Below, piece after piece: positions 8,475 through 16,506 of a DNA stretch of 32,887 nucleotides; positions within the stretch are counted from its first letter, which is position 1, and each line of letters begins with the position of its first letter. Under the pieces are notes generated by a model. It was not told the origin of the DNA, ran no database searches, and saw only the letters and a list, made by a program, of their open reading frames with translations. Source of the stretch: SYFY01 sp031385325 (GTDB taxonomy: Bacteria > Pseudomonadota > Gammaproteobacteria > Pseudomonadales > Azotimanducaceae); contig JANNBJ010000150.1 in assembly GCA_031385325.1 (NCBI GenBank), positions 1 through 32,887 of the forward strand, read 5' to 3'. The position numbers and the translations under genes are program-made.

Positions 8475-10310
8475 ATGTGTGGAATCGTCGGGGCAGTCGC
8501 TGATCGAAATGTCGCCATGATCCTGCTGGAGGGTCTGCAGCGTCTTGAATATCGAGGCTACGACTCGGCGGGAATGGCCGTGATTCCGATGGGTAATACG
8601 TCGATCGATCTTCGCCGCAAAGTCGGCAAGGTCAAAGAACTCGCTGAAGATCTTCGTTGCAATGCCGTTCTTGGAACAATCGGTATCGCCCACACACGTT
8701 GGGCCACACACGGCAAGCCCAGCGAACGAAACGCTCACCCGCACCTTTCGAATGACCGTATTGCCCTCGTGCATAACGGGATCATCGAGAACTATGTTGA
8801 GCTGCGAGAGCGTCTGCAGACGGCTGGTTATACCTTCAAGTCTGAAACGGATACCGAAGTCGTCGCGCATCTCATAGATTCGTTGATGGTTCGGGGCATG
8901 ACGCTAATCGATGCGGTACGCGCTGCAATTCGCGAGCTCGAAGGCGCGTATGGCATTGCGGTCATGTCCCTGAAGGATCCCAAGCGGCTGATCGCCGTTC
9001 GGGTGGGCAGCCCGTTGGTCGTTGGTGTCGGGATCGGTGAGAACTTCCTGGCTTCCGATGTCCTGGCTCTGAAGGCGGTGACGGACAGGTTTATCTACCT
9101 TGAAGAAGGTGACATGGTCGAGATCACGCGCGAGACCATTCGGATCTGGGATCGCTCGGAGCAACCGGTTCATCGCAAGACGGTCAGGATCGAGCTCAGC
9201 CATGATGATCTGAGTAAAGGCGTCCATCGGCACTACATGGTCAAGGAGATCTACGAGCAACCGGATGTGCTGCGACGAACACTGGAAGGCCGGATCGGCA
9301 AGCGCCGCGTCCTCGGGGAAGTTCTCGGCGCGCATGCGCAGGAACTGCTCAAATCTATTGATGCGGTGACCTTGGTCGCTTGTGGAACGAGCTTTTACTC
9401 GGCCAGTGTCGCCCGCTACTGGATTGAAGAGTTGGCGGGTATTCCCTGCCATGTCGAGATCGCCAGTGAGTTCAGGTATCGGAAAGTTGCGGTAATTCCC
9501 AACAGCCTGTTTGTGACGATTTCCCAATCCGGGGAAACGGCTGACACGCTGGCCGCGCTACGGGTTGCCAAAGCGGTCGGCTTCAAGGCGACGCTGACGA
9601 TTTGTAACGTTGCCACGAGTTCACTGGCGCGTGAGTCGGATATCGCACTCATGCTTCACGCCGGCACCGAGGTAGGTGTCGCCTCTACCAAGGCGTTTAC
9701 GGCGCAGCTTGCAGACCTGATGCTGCTGACACTTCTGTTGGCCAGAGAACACGGGCTGTCTGCTGAGCGCGAAGCGGAGATTGTCGCGCTTCTGCATCAA
9801 CTGGGTGGCGTAGTGGAACAAGCGCTGAAGCTCGACTCAAAAATCCTGCGCTGGGCGGAAGAGATCATGGACCGCAGCCATGCGCTGTATCTGGGTCGTG
9901 GTCCAATGTATCCGGTGGCGCTTGAAGGCGCATTGAAGCTCAAGGAAATCTCGTACATTCATGCCGAGGGCTATCCCGCTGGCGAGTTGAAACATGGGCC
10001 ATTGGCTCTGGTCGACGAAGACATGCCGGTGATTGCGGTTGCTCCTGAAGATGAATTGCTCGAGAAGGTGCAATCGAATCTCCAGGAAGTTCGCGCGCGT
10101 GGTGGCCAGCTGTATGTGTTCACCGATAGTGAAACCAGCTTCAAGGACGAACCAGGCATCAAGGTGATGAAGGTGCCGACGACCCATCGGTTGTTAGCCC
10201 CCATCGTCTTCGTGGTCCCGTTGCAGCTCCTCGCCTATCACGTGGCCGTTCTGAAGGGCACTGATGTTGATCAGCCTCGCAACCTCGCGAAGTCGGTCAC
10301 CGTCGAATAG
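8475..10310 (+). CDS. glmS: Glutamine-fructose-6-phosphate aminotransferase (isomerizing)
   Basis: GlmS converts fructose-6-phosphate and glutamine to glucosamine-6-phosphate, the first step toward UDP-GlcNAc, so it feeds GlmU. I chose ATG 8475, which gives the required N-terminal MCGIVG with the nucleophile Cys next to Met. An AGAGGA ribosome-binding site lies eight bases upstream. The frame itself stays open back to 8382 inside glmU. The glutaminase domain fills residues 1 to about 240. Two SIS sugar-isomerase domains follow, with the phosphate-binding TISQSGETADT, and the C terminus ends in the family signature AKSVTVE. Length is 611 residues (E. coli 609). Confidence 0.98.
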   Translation: MCGIVGAVADRNVAMILLEGLQRLEYRGYDSAGMAVIPMGNTSIDLRRKVGKVKELAEDLRCNAVLGTIGIAHTRWATHGKPSERNAHPHLSNDRIALVHNGIIENYVELRERLQTAGYTFKSETDTEVVAHLIDSLMVRGMTLIDAVRAAIRELEGAYGIAVMSLKDPKRLIAVRVGSPLVVGVGIGENFLASDVLALKAVTDRFIYLEEGDMVEITRETIRIWDRSEQPVHRKTVRIELSHDDLSKGVHRHYMVKEIYEQPDVLRRTLEGRIGKRRVLGEVLGAHAQELLKSIDAVTLVACGTSFYSASVARYWIEELAGIPCHVEIASEFRYRKVAVIPNSLFVTISQSGETADTLAALRVAKAVGFKATLTICNVATSSLARESDIALMLHAGTEVGVASTKAFTAQLADLMLLTLLLAREHGLSAEREAEIVALLHQLGGVVEQALKLDSKILRWAEEIMDRSHALYLGRGPMYPVALEGALKLKEISYIHAEGYPAGELKHGPLALVDEDMPVIAVAPEDELLEKVQSNLQEVRARGGQLYVFTDSETSFKDEPGIKVMKVPTTHRLLAPIVFVVPLQLLAYHVAVLKGTDVDQPRNLAKSVTVE

Positions 10311-10325
10311 GGATACAAACGCGCC

Positions 10326-10346
10326 GGAGTGTGTAAGCCGCACTCC
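10326..10346. terminator. Small hairpin after glmS
   Basis: GGAGTG (10326-10331) and its reverse complement CACTCC (10341-10346) enclose a nine-base loop and are followed by TTT. This is a weak intrinsic-terminator candidate 15 bp after the glmS stop, in the 91-bp gap before uvrD. Confidence 0.4.
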
Positions 10347-10378
10347 TTTCCTGCGCCCAGAATCGCAGGCGTAGCAGG

Positions 10379-10384
10379 TACAAT
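10379..10384 (+). promoter_or_regulatory. Possible -10 element upstream of uvrD
   Basis: TACAAT, one mismatch from consensus, lies 17 bp before the uvrD ATG. No convincing -35 hexamer is visible. The position after the hairpin and before a monocistronic-looking gene makes a promoter reasonable, but the leader would be very short. Confidence 0.3.
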
Positions 10385-10401
10385 GCCGTGCCTTTAGCGC
10401 G

Positions 10402-12603
10402 ATGCCTGCACGTTTGGATATTTCTCACCTCATCGATGGCCTTAACGACCGACAACGGGACGCGGTAACCGCGCCGCCAGGCAATCTGCTGATCATTGCC
10501 GGCGCGGGGAGTGGCAAGACACGGGTCCTGGTACATCGTATTGCCTGGTTGGTAGAGGCCGAAGATGTCTCACCGCAGGGGCTGCTCGCCGTAACCTTCA
10601 CGAACAAGGCAGCAGCAGAAATGCGCTCTCGCATCGAGCGATTGCTGGGCATTTCAGTCCAGGGATTGTGGGTCGGTACGTTTCACGGTATCGCTCATCG
10701 TTTGTTGCGTCGACACTGGCGAGAAGCAAAGCTGCCAGAGAATTTCGAGATCCTCGATGCGGATGATCAGCTGAGAGTGGTCAAGCGTGTGATGCGCGCG
10801 CTCGATATCGATGAACAGAAATGGCCAGCGCGTCAGGCGGTGTGGTTCATCAACGCGCAGAAAGAAGAGGGGCGTCGCGCCAAGGACGTACCGTTTGGCG
10901 ACGATCTGTTTCAGATCACACACAAACGAATCTATGAAAACTACGAAGAGCTCTGTCGACTAAGCGGATTGGTCGATTTCACTGAGCTCTTGTTACGCAG
11001 TCATGAACTCTGGCTCGAAGATGCTCTCCTGCTCGAACACTATCAACAGCGTTTCCGCCATCTGTTGGTTGACGAGTTCCAGGATACCAACACGATTCAG
11101 TATGCATGGTTGCGAGTTCTGGCAGGCACGCAGGCACAAATCATGGCGGTTGGTGACGATGACCAGTCCATCTATGGCTGGCGCGGCGCCAAAGTTGAGA
11201 ACATGCAGGACTTCATTACCCATTTCGCCAATGTTCGGACCATTCGTCTGGAGCAGAACTACCGATCCACGGGCAACATACTGCGAGCAGCCAATGCGCT
11301 GATCTCGCTCAACAGCGGCCGGCTCGGGAAGGAGCTGTGGACCACAGATGGAGATGGCGCGCCAATTCGCGTGTACTCGGCCTACAACGATGCAGATGAG
11401 GCGCGGTTCATTGTTTCGCGCGCGCAGCAATGGCTTGAGGATGGCGGGAGCCCCGAAGAAATTGCGCTCTTATACCGATCCAATGCCCAGTCGCGAGTGC
11501 TTGAAGAGTCACTGATGCGAGCGGGCATACCGTACCGCATTCATGGCGGCCAGCGGTTTTTTGAACGGATCGAGATCAAGAACGCGCTGGCGTATATGCG
11601 CCTGCTGACAGATCCGGAATCCGATCCCGCATTTGAGAGGGTCATCAATACACCGACCCGTGGTATAGGTGACAAGACGGTCGACACGTTGCGAAATGGG
11701 GCTCGAAGTCGTGGACTATCCCTGCATCAAACGGCGCTCCTCCTGCTCAGCGAAGGCGGGCTGCCAGCCCGAGCGGGAAGCGCTCTTGGAGGTTTTCTGC
11801 GTCTGCTCGCGGATCTGCGAGAGGCGACTCAGGAATACTCGTTACATGAAATCGCAGAGCACGTAATCGACGCAAGTGGCCTGATGGCTTTTCACTTGAG
11901 TGAGCGTGGCGAGCGTGGTCTGGCTCGCAAGGAGAACCTGGAAGAGCTGGTTCGGGCCTGTCGACTATTCACGTCCGAGCCGCTCCCTTTTCTGGAGAAC
12001 GCCAATGCAACAAGCCCTGGCATGTTGATCGAATTTTTGGATCAGGTTGCGCTCGATGCGGGGGAGGCACAAAAAAATGGCGGTCCGGCGGTGCAGCTCA
12101 TGACCTTGCATTCAGCGAAAGGACTAGAGTTTCCGCTGGTATTTCTCACCGGGGTCGAAGAAGGGTTGTTCCCGCACCGTATGTCAGCTGAAGATCCGGA
12201 TCGATTGCAGGAAGAACGACGACTGGCGTACGTCGGGATAACACGCGCCATGCGCGAACTCTATATCACCTATGCTGAAACACGCCGACTCAATGGCATG
12301 GACAGTTACAATAGGCCGTCTCGATTCCTCAGGGAATTGCCCGCCGATGTCCTCGAAGAAGTGCGCATGGGCGGCACGCTGTTTCAGCCGATGTATGCTG
12401 CAGCTGACAGAACGTACAACAACTCATCGACGGATAACTCGACCCTCCATATCGGCCAGCGCGTATTGCATACCGTCTTTGGTGAGGGTGTTGTCCTGCA
12501 GTGTGAAGGCAATGGGGAACGAGCTCGCGTACAGGTAAATTTCGCCGCGGCCGGTTCGAAGTGGCTGATCCTCGGGTTGGCCAATCTGCGACCGATAGAC
12601 TGA
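10402..12603 (+). CDS. uvrD: DNA helicase II
   Basis: This 733-residue superfamily 1A 3'-5' helicase acts in nucleotide excision repair and mismatch repair. Walker A AGAGSGKT is at residues 33-40, followed by motif Ia (TFTNKAAAEM), Walker B VDEFQDTN near residue 223, VGDDDQSIYGWRGA, EQNYRST, the motif V region MTLHSAKGLEFP and motif VI EERRLAYVGITRAM. The N terminus (LDISHLIDGLNDRQRDAV) and the C-terminal Tudor-like segment (LGLANLRPI at the end) follow E. coli UvrD rather than Rep. Length is slightly above E. coli (720). Its stop codon directly abuts the remains of dctP. Confidence 0.96.
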   Translation: MPARLDISHLIDGLNDRQRDAVTAPPGNLLIIAGAGSGKTRVLVHRIAWLVEAEDVSPQGLLAVTFTNKAAAEMRSRIERLLGISVQGLWVGTFHGIAHRLLRRHWREAKLPENFEILDADDQLRVVKRVMRALDIDEQKWPARQAVWFINAQKEEGRRAKDVPFGDDLFQITHKRIYENYEELCRLSGLVDFTELLLRSHELWLEDALLLEHYQQRFRHLLVDEFQDTNTIQYAWLRVLAGTQAQIMAVGDDDQSIYGWRGAKVENMQDFITHFANVRTIRLEQNYRSTGNILRAANALISLNSGRLGKELWTTDGDGAPIRVYSAYNDADEARFIVSRAQQWLEDGGSPEEIALLYRSNAQSRVLEESLMRAGIPYRIHGGQRFFERIEIKNALAYMRLLTDPESDPAFERVINTPTRGIGDKTVDTLRNGARSRGLSLHQTALLLLSEGGLPARAGSALGGFLRLLADLREATQEYSLHEIAEHVIDASGLMAFHLSERGERGLARKENLEELVRACRLFTSEPLPFLENANATSPGMLIEFLDQVALDAGEAQKNGGPAVQLMTLHSAKGLEFPLVFLTGVEEGLFPHRMSAEDPDRLQEERRLAYVGITRAMRELYITYAETRRLNGMDSYNRPSRFLRELPADVLEEVRMGGTLFQPMYAAADRTYNNSSTDNSTLHIGQRVLHTVFGEGVVLQCEGNGERARVQVNFAAAGSKWLILGLANLRPID

Positions 12604-12604
12604 G

Positions 12605-13422
12605 CCGGCAAGCGGCGGTGTGAACGAGACCGCACCAGAGCGACTGGCGAAAGAAGTCGAAGCCATGAGCAACGGCCGGTTGAAGATTCGTGTCTTTGGC
12701 GCAGGCGAGTATGTTCCGGCGATGGGCGTATTCGACGCGGTCAGTCAGGGCAGTGCCGAGATGGGTCACGGCGCAGCCTGCTATTGGCGCGGCAAGCTAC
12801 CCTCTGCCGAGTTTTTGCCACGGTTCCGTTTGGAATGATTGCGCAGGAGATGAATGCCGGGCCTGGGAAGTGAAGTGCTGAAACGCGCCGGTGGAGAACC
12901 GATCAACAGAACCGATCAACAGAACCGATCAACCTGCCTGGTGGAGAGATTTTTACGGCCCTGCAAACCGGTGTGATCGATGCAACCGAATGGGTTGGTC
13001 CATACAATGACCTCGCACTCGGTTTGCATACGGTTGCCAAGTGTTACTACTATCCGGGTTGGCGTGAACCGGGACCGACGACAGAAGCCATCGTCAATTC
13101 AAAAGCCTGGGAATCGTTGCCACCAGACCTGCAGGCCATCTTGCGCAATGCGACCAGCGCGGTGAATGACGACGTGCTATCGGAATTCACCGCGCGCAAC
13201 GATTCTGCGTTGCGAACTCTGGTCGATGAATATGGCGTGCAACTGCGCAAGCTACCCGATGATGTGATGAAGCAACTACGCGAAGTTTCGGTTGAGGTGC
13301 TTGCGGAAGCAGCCAAACGTGATCCGTTGACGCAGCGTGTCTATGACTCGTACATGGCGTTTTACAAGTCTGTTCGTGAGTACCACGCGCTTTCCGAACA
13401 GGCCTATCTGAATACAAGGTGA
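12605..13422 (+). pseudogene. dctP: TRAP transporter substrate-binding protein, decayed
   Basis: The remains match periplasmic DctP/TakP-type solute receptors: PERLAKEVEAMSNGRLKI and FDAVSQGSAEMGHGAA early, then EIFTALQTGVIDATEWVGPYND, AKCYYYPGWREPGP and the C-terminal helices. Four lesions are visible. (1) The start, signal peptide and roughly 50 first codons are missing; homology begins within about 20 bases of the uvrD stop. (2) The T run at 12812-12816 has five T where six restore the frame (AEFFATVPFGMIAQEMNA). (3) About 50 codons are missing after 12858, where EMNA joins PGLGSEVLKRAGGEPIN. (4) Two extra 13-bp copies at 12908-12933 shift the frame again. The final part (about 12934-13422) is open. 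No functional protein is possible. Confidence 0.93.
12895..12933 (+). repeat. Three perfect tandem copies of a 13-bp unit inside dctP remnant
   Basis: The unit AGAACCGATCAAC occurs at 12895-12907, 12908-12920 and 12921-12933 with no mismatch. Removing two copies joins GGEPIN to LPGGEIFTALQTG in one frame, exactly the family sequence, so the two extra copies (26 bp) are a recent duplication inside a former gene. Confidence 0.95.
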
Positions 13423-13424
13423 TC

Positions 13425-14243
13425 ATGGAACTCAAAGCTACCCGCTATGAGGTGAGCGAGGGGATTGCAACCATCACACTTGCGCGACCGGATCGCGGAA
13501 ACGCCTGGACCGGCCGAATGCACACGGAGTATCGATGGTCGTTGGCACATGCCAATGCTGACGATCACGTGGGCGCGATTGTTGTCACCGGAATGGGTCG
13601 AGCGTTCTGTGTAGGCGGCGATGCACAGGCGTTGTCAGGACACGCAGAGCGCGGCGGCTATGATCCTGGCACACCGGATGAGTTGGCTCAGCCGGGCTAT
13701 GGTGTCGCCCCGGAGTTTGATGCGAGCTTTGCCTATCACTTCGGTTTGAACAAGCCGATCATCGGCGCGTTGAACGGCGCGGCGGCAGGGGTCGGATTGG
13801 CGTTGGCATGTTTTTGTGACATTCGGTTTGCAGTTCCTGGAGCAAAGCTCACGACAGCGCACGGCAAGCTCAACCTGCCAGCTGAATACGGTCTTTCGTG
13901 GCTATTGCCGCGGATGATCGGATTACCCAGAGCCACAGAAATCCTCATCAGCAGCCGCGTCTTCACAACTAACGAGGCGTATGCAATGGGCATGATTCAT
14001 GCGCTGCATGAGGCAGACTCTCTTCTGCCCGCGGTGCGTGACTACGTTCGGCAGCTTGTCAGCTCGGTGTCTCCTGGTTCACTACGGCAGACACGGTGGC
14101 AAATCTACCGCGATCTGCATCGAAGCATTGGGGCTGCAGTCAATGATTCAGAAGTGTTGCTCAATGCCATGATGAAAGAGCCGGATTATCGCGAAGGTGT
14201 TGCTGCTTTTCTTGAAAAGCGCAGGCCACATTGGGCGCCGTAA
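13425..14243 (+). CDS. Enoyl-CoA hydratase/isomerase (crotonase) family protein
   Basis: This 272-residue crotonase-fold protein has the two oxyanion-hole regions GRAFCVGGDAQAL and NGAAAGVGLALACFCDIRFA. By eye, the two catalytic Glu of classical enoyl-CoA hydratase align with Ala and His here, while a Glu is present in LPAEYGLSWLLPR, where isomerase-type members carry theirs. A hydratase role is therefore not assured; an isomerase or other acyl-CoA reaction is as likely. I chose ATG 13425, with AAGGTG just upstream, over a GTG two codons earlier. It begins two bases after the dctP remnant stop and is itself intact, flanked on both sides by TRAP pseudogenes. Substrate unknown. Confidence 0.85.
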   Translation: MELKATRYEVSEGIATITLARPDRGNAWTGRMHTEYRWSLAHANADDHVGAIVVTGMGRAFCVGGDAQALSGHAERGGYDPGTPDELAQPGYGVAPEFDASFAYHFGLNKPIIGALNGAAAGVGLALACFCDIRFAVPGAKLTTAHGKLNLPAEYGLSWLLPRMIGLPRATEILISSRVFTTNEAYAMGMIHALHEADSLLPAVRDYVRQLVSSVSPGSLRQTRWQIYRDLHRSIGAAVNDSEVLLNAMMKEPDYREGVAAFLEKRRPHWAP

Positions 14244-14476
14244 GTTCTGCATGAACTCGCAAAGATCACTGCCGCGGTAGTGCCGGAAGCCACGTAGCAA
14301 GCTGCGGCCATACACAGCACGCCCAATAACAATAACTGCGGCATGACAAAAGGAACCACGCCCCGATACATGTCCAGGGTGGTAACACCGGGCGGCGCTA
14401 GGCCACGCAAATAGAACAGGGCAAAGCCAAACGGTGCCGTCAGGAATGAGGTCTGCAGATTTACCGCGATCATGAT

Positions 14477-14501
14477 GCCAGGCCAGGCCAGGCCAGGCCA
14501 G
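14477..14501. repeat. Five tandem GCCAG copies in dctM remnant
   Basis: GCCAG is repeated five times without mismatch. On the coding (minus) strand this puts five extra residues between LDPIW and GIMIAVN. Two copies would give the expected family sequence, so three copies (15 bp, in frame) look like an expansion. Confidence 0.9.
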
Positions 14502-14846
14502 ATCGGATCGAGCCCCATGGCGAGCAGAACCGGCCCGACAATGGGTACGACCACGAACGTGATTTCGATGAAGTCGAGTACAAAACCCAACAGAAAGTTC
14601 ATGAGCATGACGAAAGCAAAAGCGCCCCACATGCCGCCGGGCATGTTGTCGAATAGGTGTTCAATGACCAGGTCTCCGTTGAAACCTCGGAACACCAGCG
14701 AAAACAAGGAGGCGCCAATGAGAATAAAAAATACCATGGCAGGGGTTTGCACGGTGCGCTGACTCGCTGCACGTGCCATTGAGACCGACAACTTGCCCTG
14801 CGGTGCTGCCAGTACGAGCGCTCCTACGGCACCGACGCCACCGGCC

Positions 14847-14872
14847 TCGGTGGGTGTTGCAACACCCACCGA
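14847..14872. repeat. Perfect 26-bp palindrome at a dctM frameshift
   Basis: The left arm TCGGTGGGTGTTG (14847-14859) is the exact reverse complement of the right arm (14860-14872), with no spacer. On the minus strand the frame breaks here: LVLGSII is followed by VGVATPTEA in another frame. Removing one G of the coding-strand left arm restores both the frame and an imperfect palindrome. Confidence 0.95.
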
Positions 14873-15104
14873 TGATCGAACCAAGGACAAGCAGGATCAG
14901 CATGATCGGGGCGAGTAACGTTCTGGCGAGTGACTGACCTGGGGTTTTCTCGCCGTGATCCATGGTTATTCGGCCGCCAACCTTGGCCGGTGTGAGAAAC
15001 GCAGCGATCAGAACATAGAGAAAATAGAATACGACCAGCACGAGCCCGGGAATCAATGCACCAGCAAAAAGGTCCCTGACCGAAACAGTCTTGGTGACAT
15101 CACC

Positions 15105-15524
15105 GGAATGTTGGGTTTCAAAAGGAAGATCGCCGGGAGACCGCCGGTGTCACCAGACCCCTCAAGAGTGCGCCAGGCACTTGCGACATAGGGCAGACTC
15201 GACCAAAAAAGAAAGACACTGACCGGTAGCAATAGCAGCAGGTGACCGATGAGGTCCACCAGAGCTTGCTGGCGTGTGCTGAGGCGACCGTAGATGAGGC
15301 CCACACGAACGTGACCACCTTGTTTGAGCGTGTAGGGGATCGCAAGCATGAAGGCTATCCCATGCAGATAAAGTACCGTCTCCTGCAGGATGAGTGTGCT
15401 GACGTTAAACGCATACCGAAAAACGACCACCGTCAGTGTCAGCAAAGCCATCTGTACCATGCGCCATGCGCCATGCAACCGCCCGACCCAGCGCCGAGTT
15501 CAATCGATCGATGAGGTTAAACAT
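15105..15524 (-). pseudogene. dctQ: TRAP transporter small permease, decayed
   Basis: The ancestral start is ATG 15524, overlapping the ubiA stop codon (ATGTTTAA), and reads MFNLIDRLNSALGRAVAW. A 7-bp duplication then shifts the frame. Downstream the DctQ sequence is clear: TLTVVVFRYAFNVSTLILQE, YLHGIAFMLAIPYTLKQGGHVRV and LRTLEGSGDTGGLPAIFLLK in part, with four hydrophobic segments as expected for this small membrane subunit. The last helix is lost where the gene joins the rest of dctM near 15100. The overlap with ubiA suggests it was once the next gene in the same transcript. Confidence 0.92.
15457..15477. repeat. 7-bp tandem duplication in dctQ remnant
   Basis: CCATGCG occurs at 15457-15463 and 15464-15470, followed by CCATGCA at 15471-15477. 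Deleting one unit restores the reading frame from the dctQ start (GRAVAWRMVQMALLTL on the minus strand), so one copy is an added duplication causing a frameshift. Confidence 0.92.
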
Positions 15525-16434
15525 GGGCCATCACTAACGGCCAGATCCAGGAGTCTGTCACTACGCCACAGAACAGCGCAAATCCGGACCAGACATTGTT
15601 GGCAAAGGCTTTGAAGCAGCCAGACGCACTGCGATCCTGTCCCAACCGATGCTGATACCAGAACGTGCAAGCCATGACACCGAGTCCCGCATAGTAGAGC
15701 AGACCGGCTTTAGTCTGTAAGCCGAACAGCATCAATATGAGCCAGGCAGCGATCTGCAATACCGCGATGAGAGAACGATCCTGGGCGCCGAACAGAATGG
15801 CTGTCGATTTGATGCCGGCCTTCAAATCGTCATCTCGGTCGACCATCGCGTACCAGGTGTCGTAAGCCACGATCCACAACAGACTGCCGGTGAACAACAA
15901 CCAGGTAGGTGCCGTGGTGCTACCAGTGACCTCGACATAGGCCATGATCAAACCCCAGCTGAACGCGGCCCCGAGTACCACTTGAGGAAGATACGTCCAT
16001 CGTTTCATGAGCGGGTACAGGCCGGCGATCACCAATCCGCCCACGCTAACTGCGAGAGTGAGGGGCGAGAGCATCAGCGCAATCAGCAAAGCCCCGCACA
16101 GCAGCAGCGCCAACCAGAGGACGGCCTCGGAAACGGTCAGATCGCCGCGCGGCAGAGGGCGGTTACGGGTGCGTTCGACAAGACCGTCGTGATGACGGTC
16201 CAGAATATCGTTGATCACGCATCCAGCGCTGCGCATGAGAATGGTTCCGAGGGAAAAAACAGCCAACAGGCGTCCACCGGGCCAGCCACCTGCGGCGGCA
16301 AACAAAGCCGCAAGCGTCGGCCACAACAACAAGAGCGTTCCAACGGGCCGATCAAGCCGTGCCAGGCGCCCATAGGCCCCGAGATTTAGCGATGTCAACG
16401 AAAGCAGCAAGCTGAAAGGATCCAGAAGAAGCAC
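15517..16434 (-). CDS. ubiA: 4-hydroxybenzoate octaprenyltransferase
   Basis: UbiA attaches the polyprenyl tail to 4-hydroxybenzoate at the inner membrane, the second step of ubiquinone synthesis. Both aspartate-rich motifs are present: NDILDRHHD and YDTWYAMVDRDDD. LDRPVGTLLLLWPTL at the start and KSTAILFG are family signatures, and multiple membrane helices fill the rest. The frame is open back to an ATG at 16548 (343 residues), but I chose GTG 16434 (305 residues), which fits the usual length of about 290 and leaves the palindrome at 16507-16524 outside the gene. The start is therefore uncertain. A chorismate lyase gene (ubiC), often adjacent, is not present. Confidence 0.93.
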   Translation of the reverse strand: MLLLDPFSLLLSLTSLNLGAYGRLARLDRPVGTLLLLWPTLAALFAAAGGWPGGRLLAVFSLGTILMRSAGCVINDILDRHHDGLVERTRNRPLPRGDLTVSEAVLWLALLLCGALLIALMLSPLTLAVSVGGLVIAGLYPLMKRWTYLPQVVLGAAFSWGLIMAYVEVTGSTTAPTWLLFTGSLLWIVAYDTWYAMVDRDDDLKAGIKSTAILFGAQDRSLIAVLQIAAWLILMLFGLQTKAGLLYYAGLGVMACTFWYQHRLGQDRSASGCFKAFANNVWSGFALFCGVVTDSWIWPLVMAHV

Positions 16435-16506
16435 GTCGGGCAATTTACCACTGCCTGCCGAAGTTCTGCAGCTTCGCCCGGGGGGTTGGTGGAAACTCAC
16501 CGGTCT

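Larger units (their letters stand above)
14266..15104 (-). pseudogene. dctM: TRAP transporter large permease, decayed
   Basis: The C-terminal half of a DctM permease can be reconstructed: VSVRDLFAGALIPGLVLVV, then VGVATPTEAGGVGAVGAL, FLLGFVLDFIEITFVVVPI and IMIAVNLQTSFLTAPFGFALFYLRG, ending in WPQLATWLPALPRQ with a stop at 14266-14268. The N-terminal half (well over 150 residues) is missing; its place is a junction with dctQ near 15095-15110. Frameshifts are visible in the palindrome at 14847-14872 and near 14313. An in-frame 15-bp expansion lies at 14477-14501. The gene is convergent with the crotonase gene, whose stop is 22 bp away. Confidence 0.93.

Noticed and set aside
10402..12603. Assignment as Rep helicase
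   Set aside because: The N terminus, the TFHGIAHRLLRRHW region and the C-terminal Tudor-like tail follow UvrD.
12895..12933. Short direct repeats as a CRISPR-like array
   Set aside because: The copies are contiguous with no spacers, only 13 bp long, and lie within gene remains; they are a tandem duplication.
14847..14872. Palindrome as a transcription terminator or insertion-site mark
   Set aside because: It lies within former coding sequence, has no spacer loop or T tract, and no transposase or flanking target duplication is present.
12605..15524. TRAP frameshifts as mere sequencing errors
   Set aside because: Single-base indels alone could be errors, but missing gene starts, large internal deletions and exact multi-base duplications cannot be explained that way.
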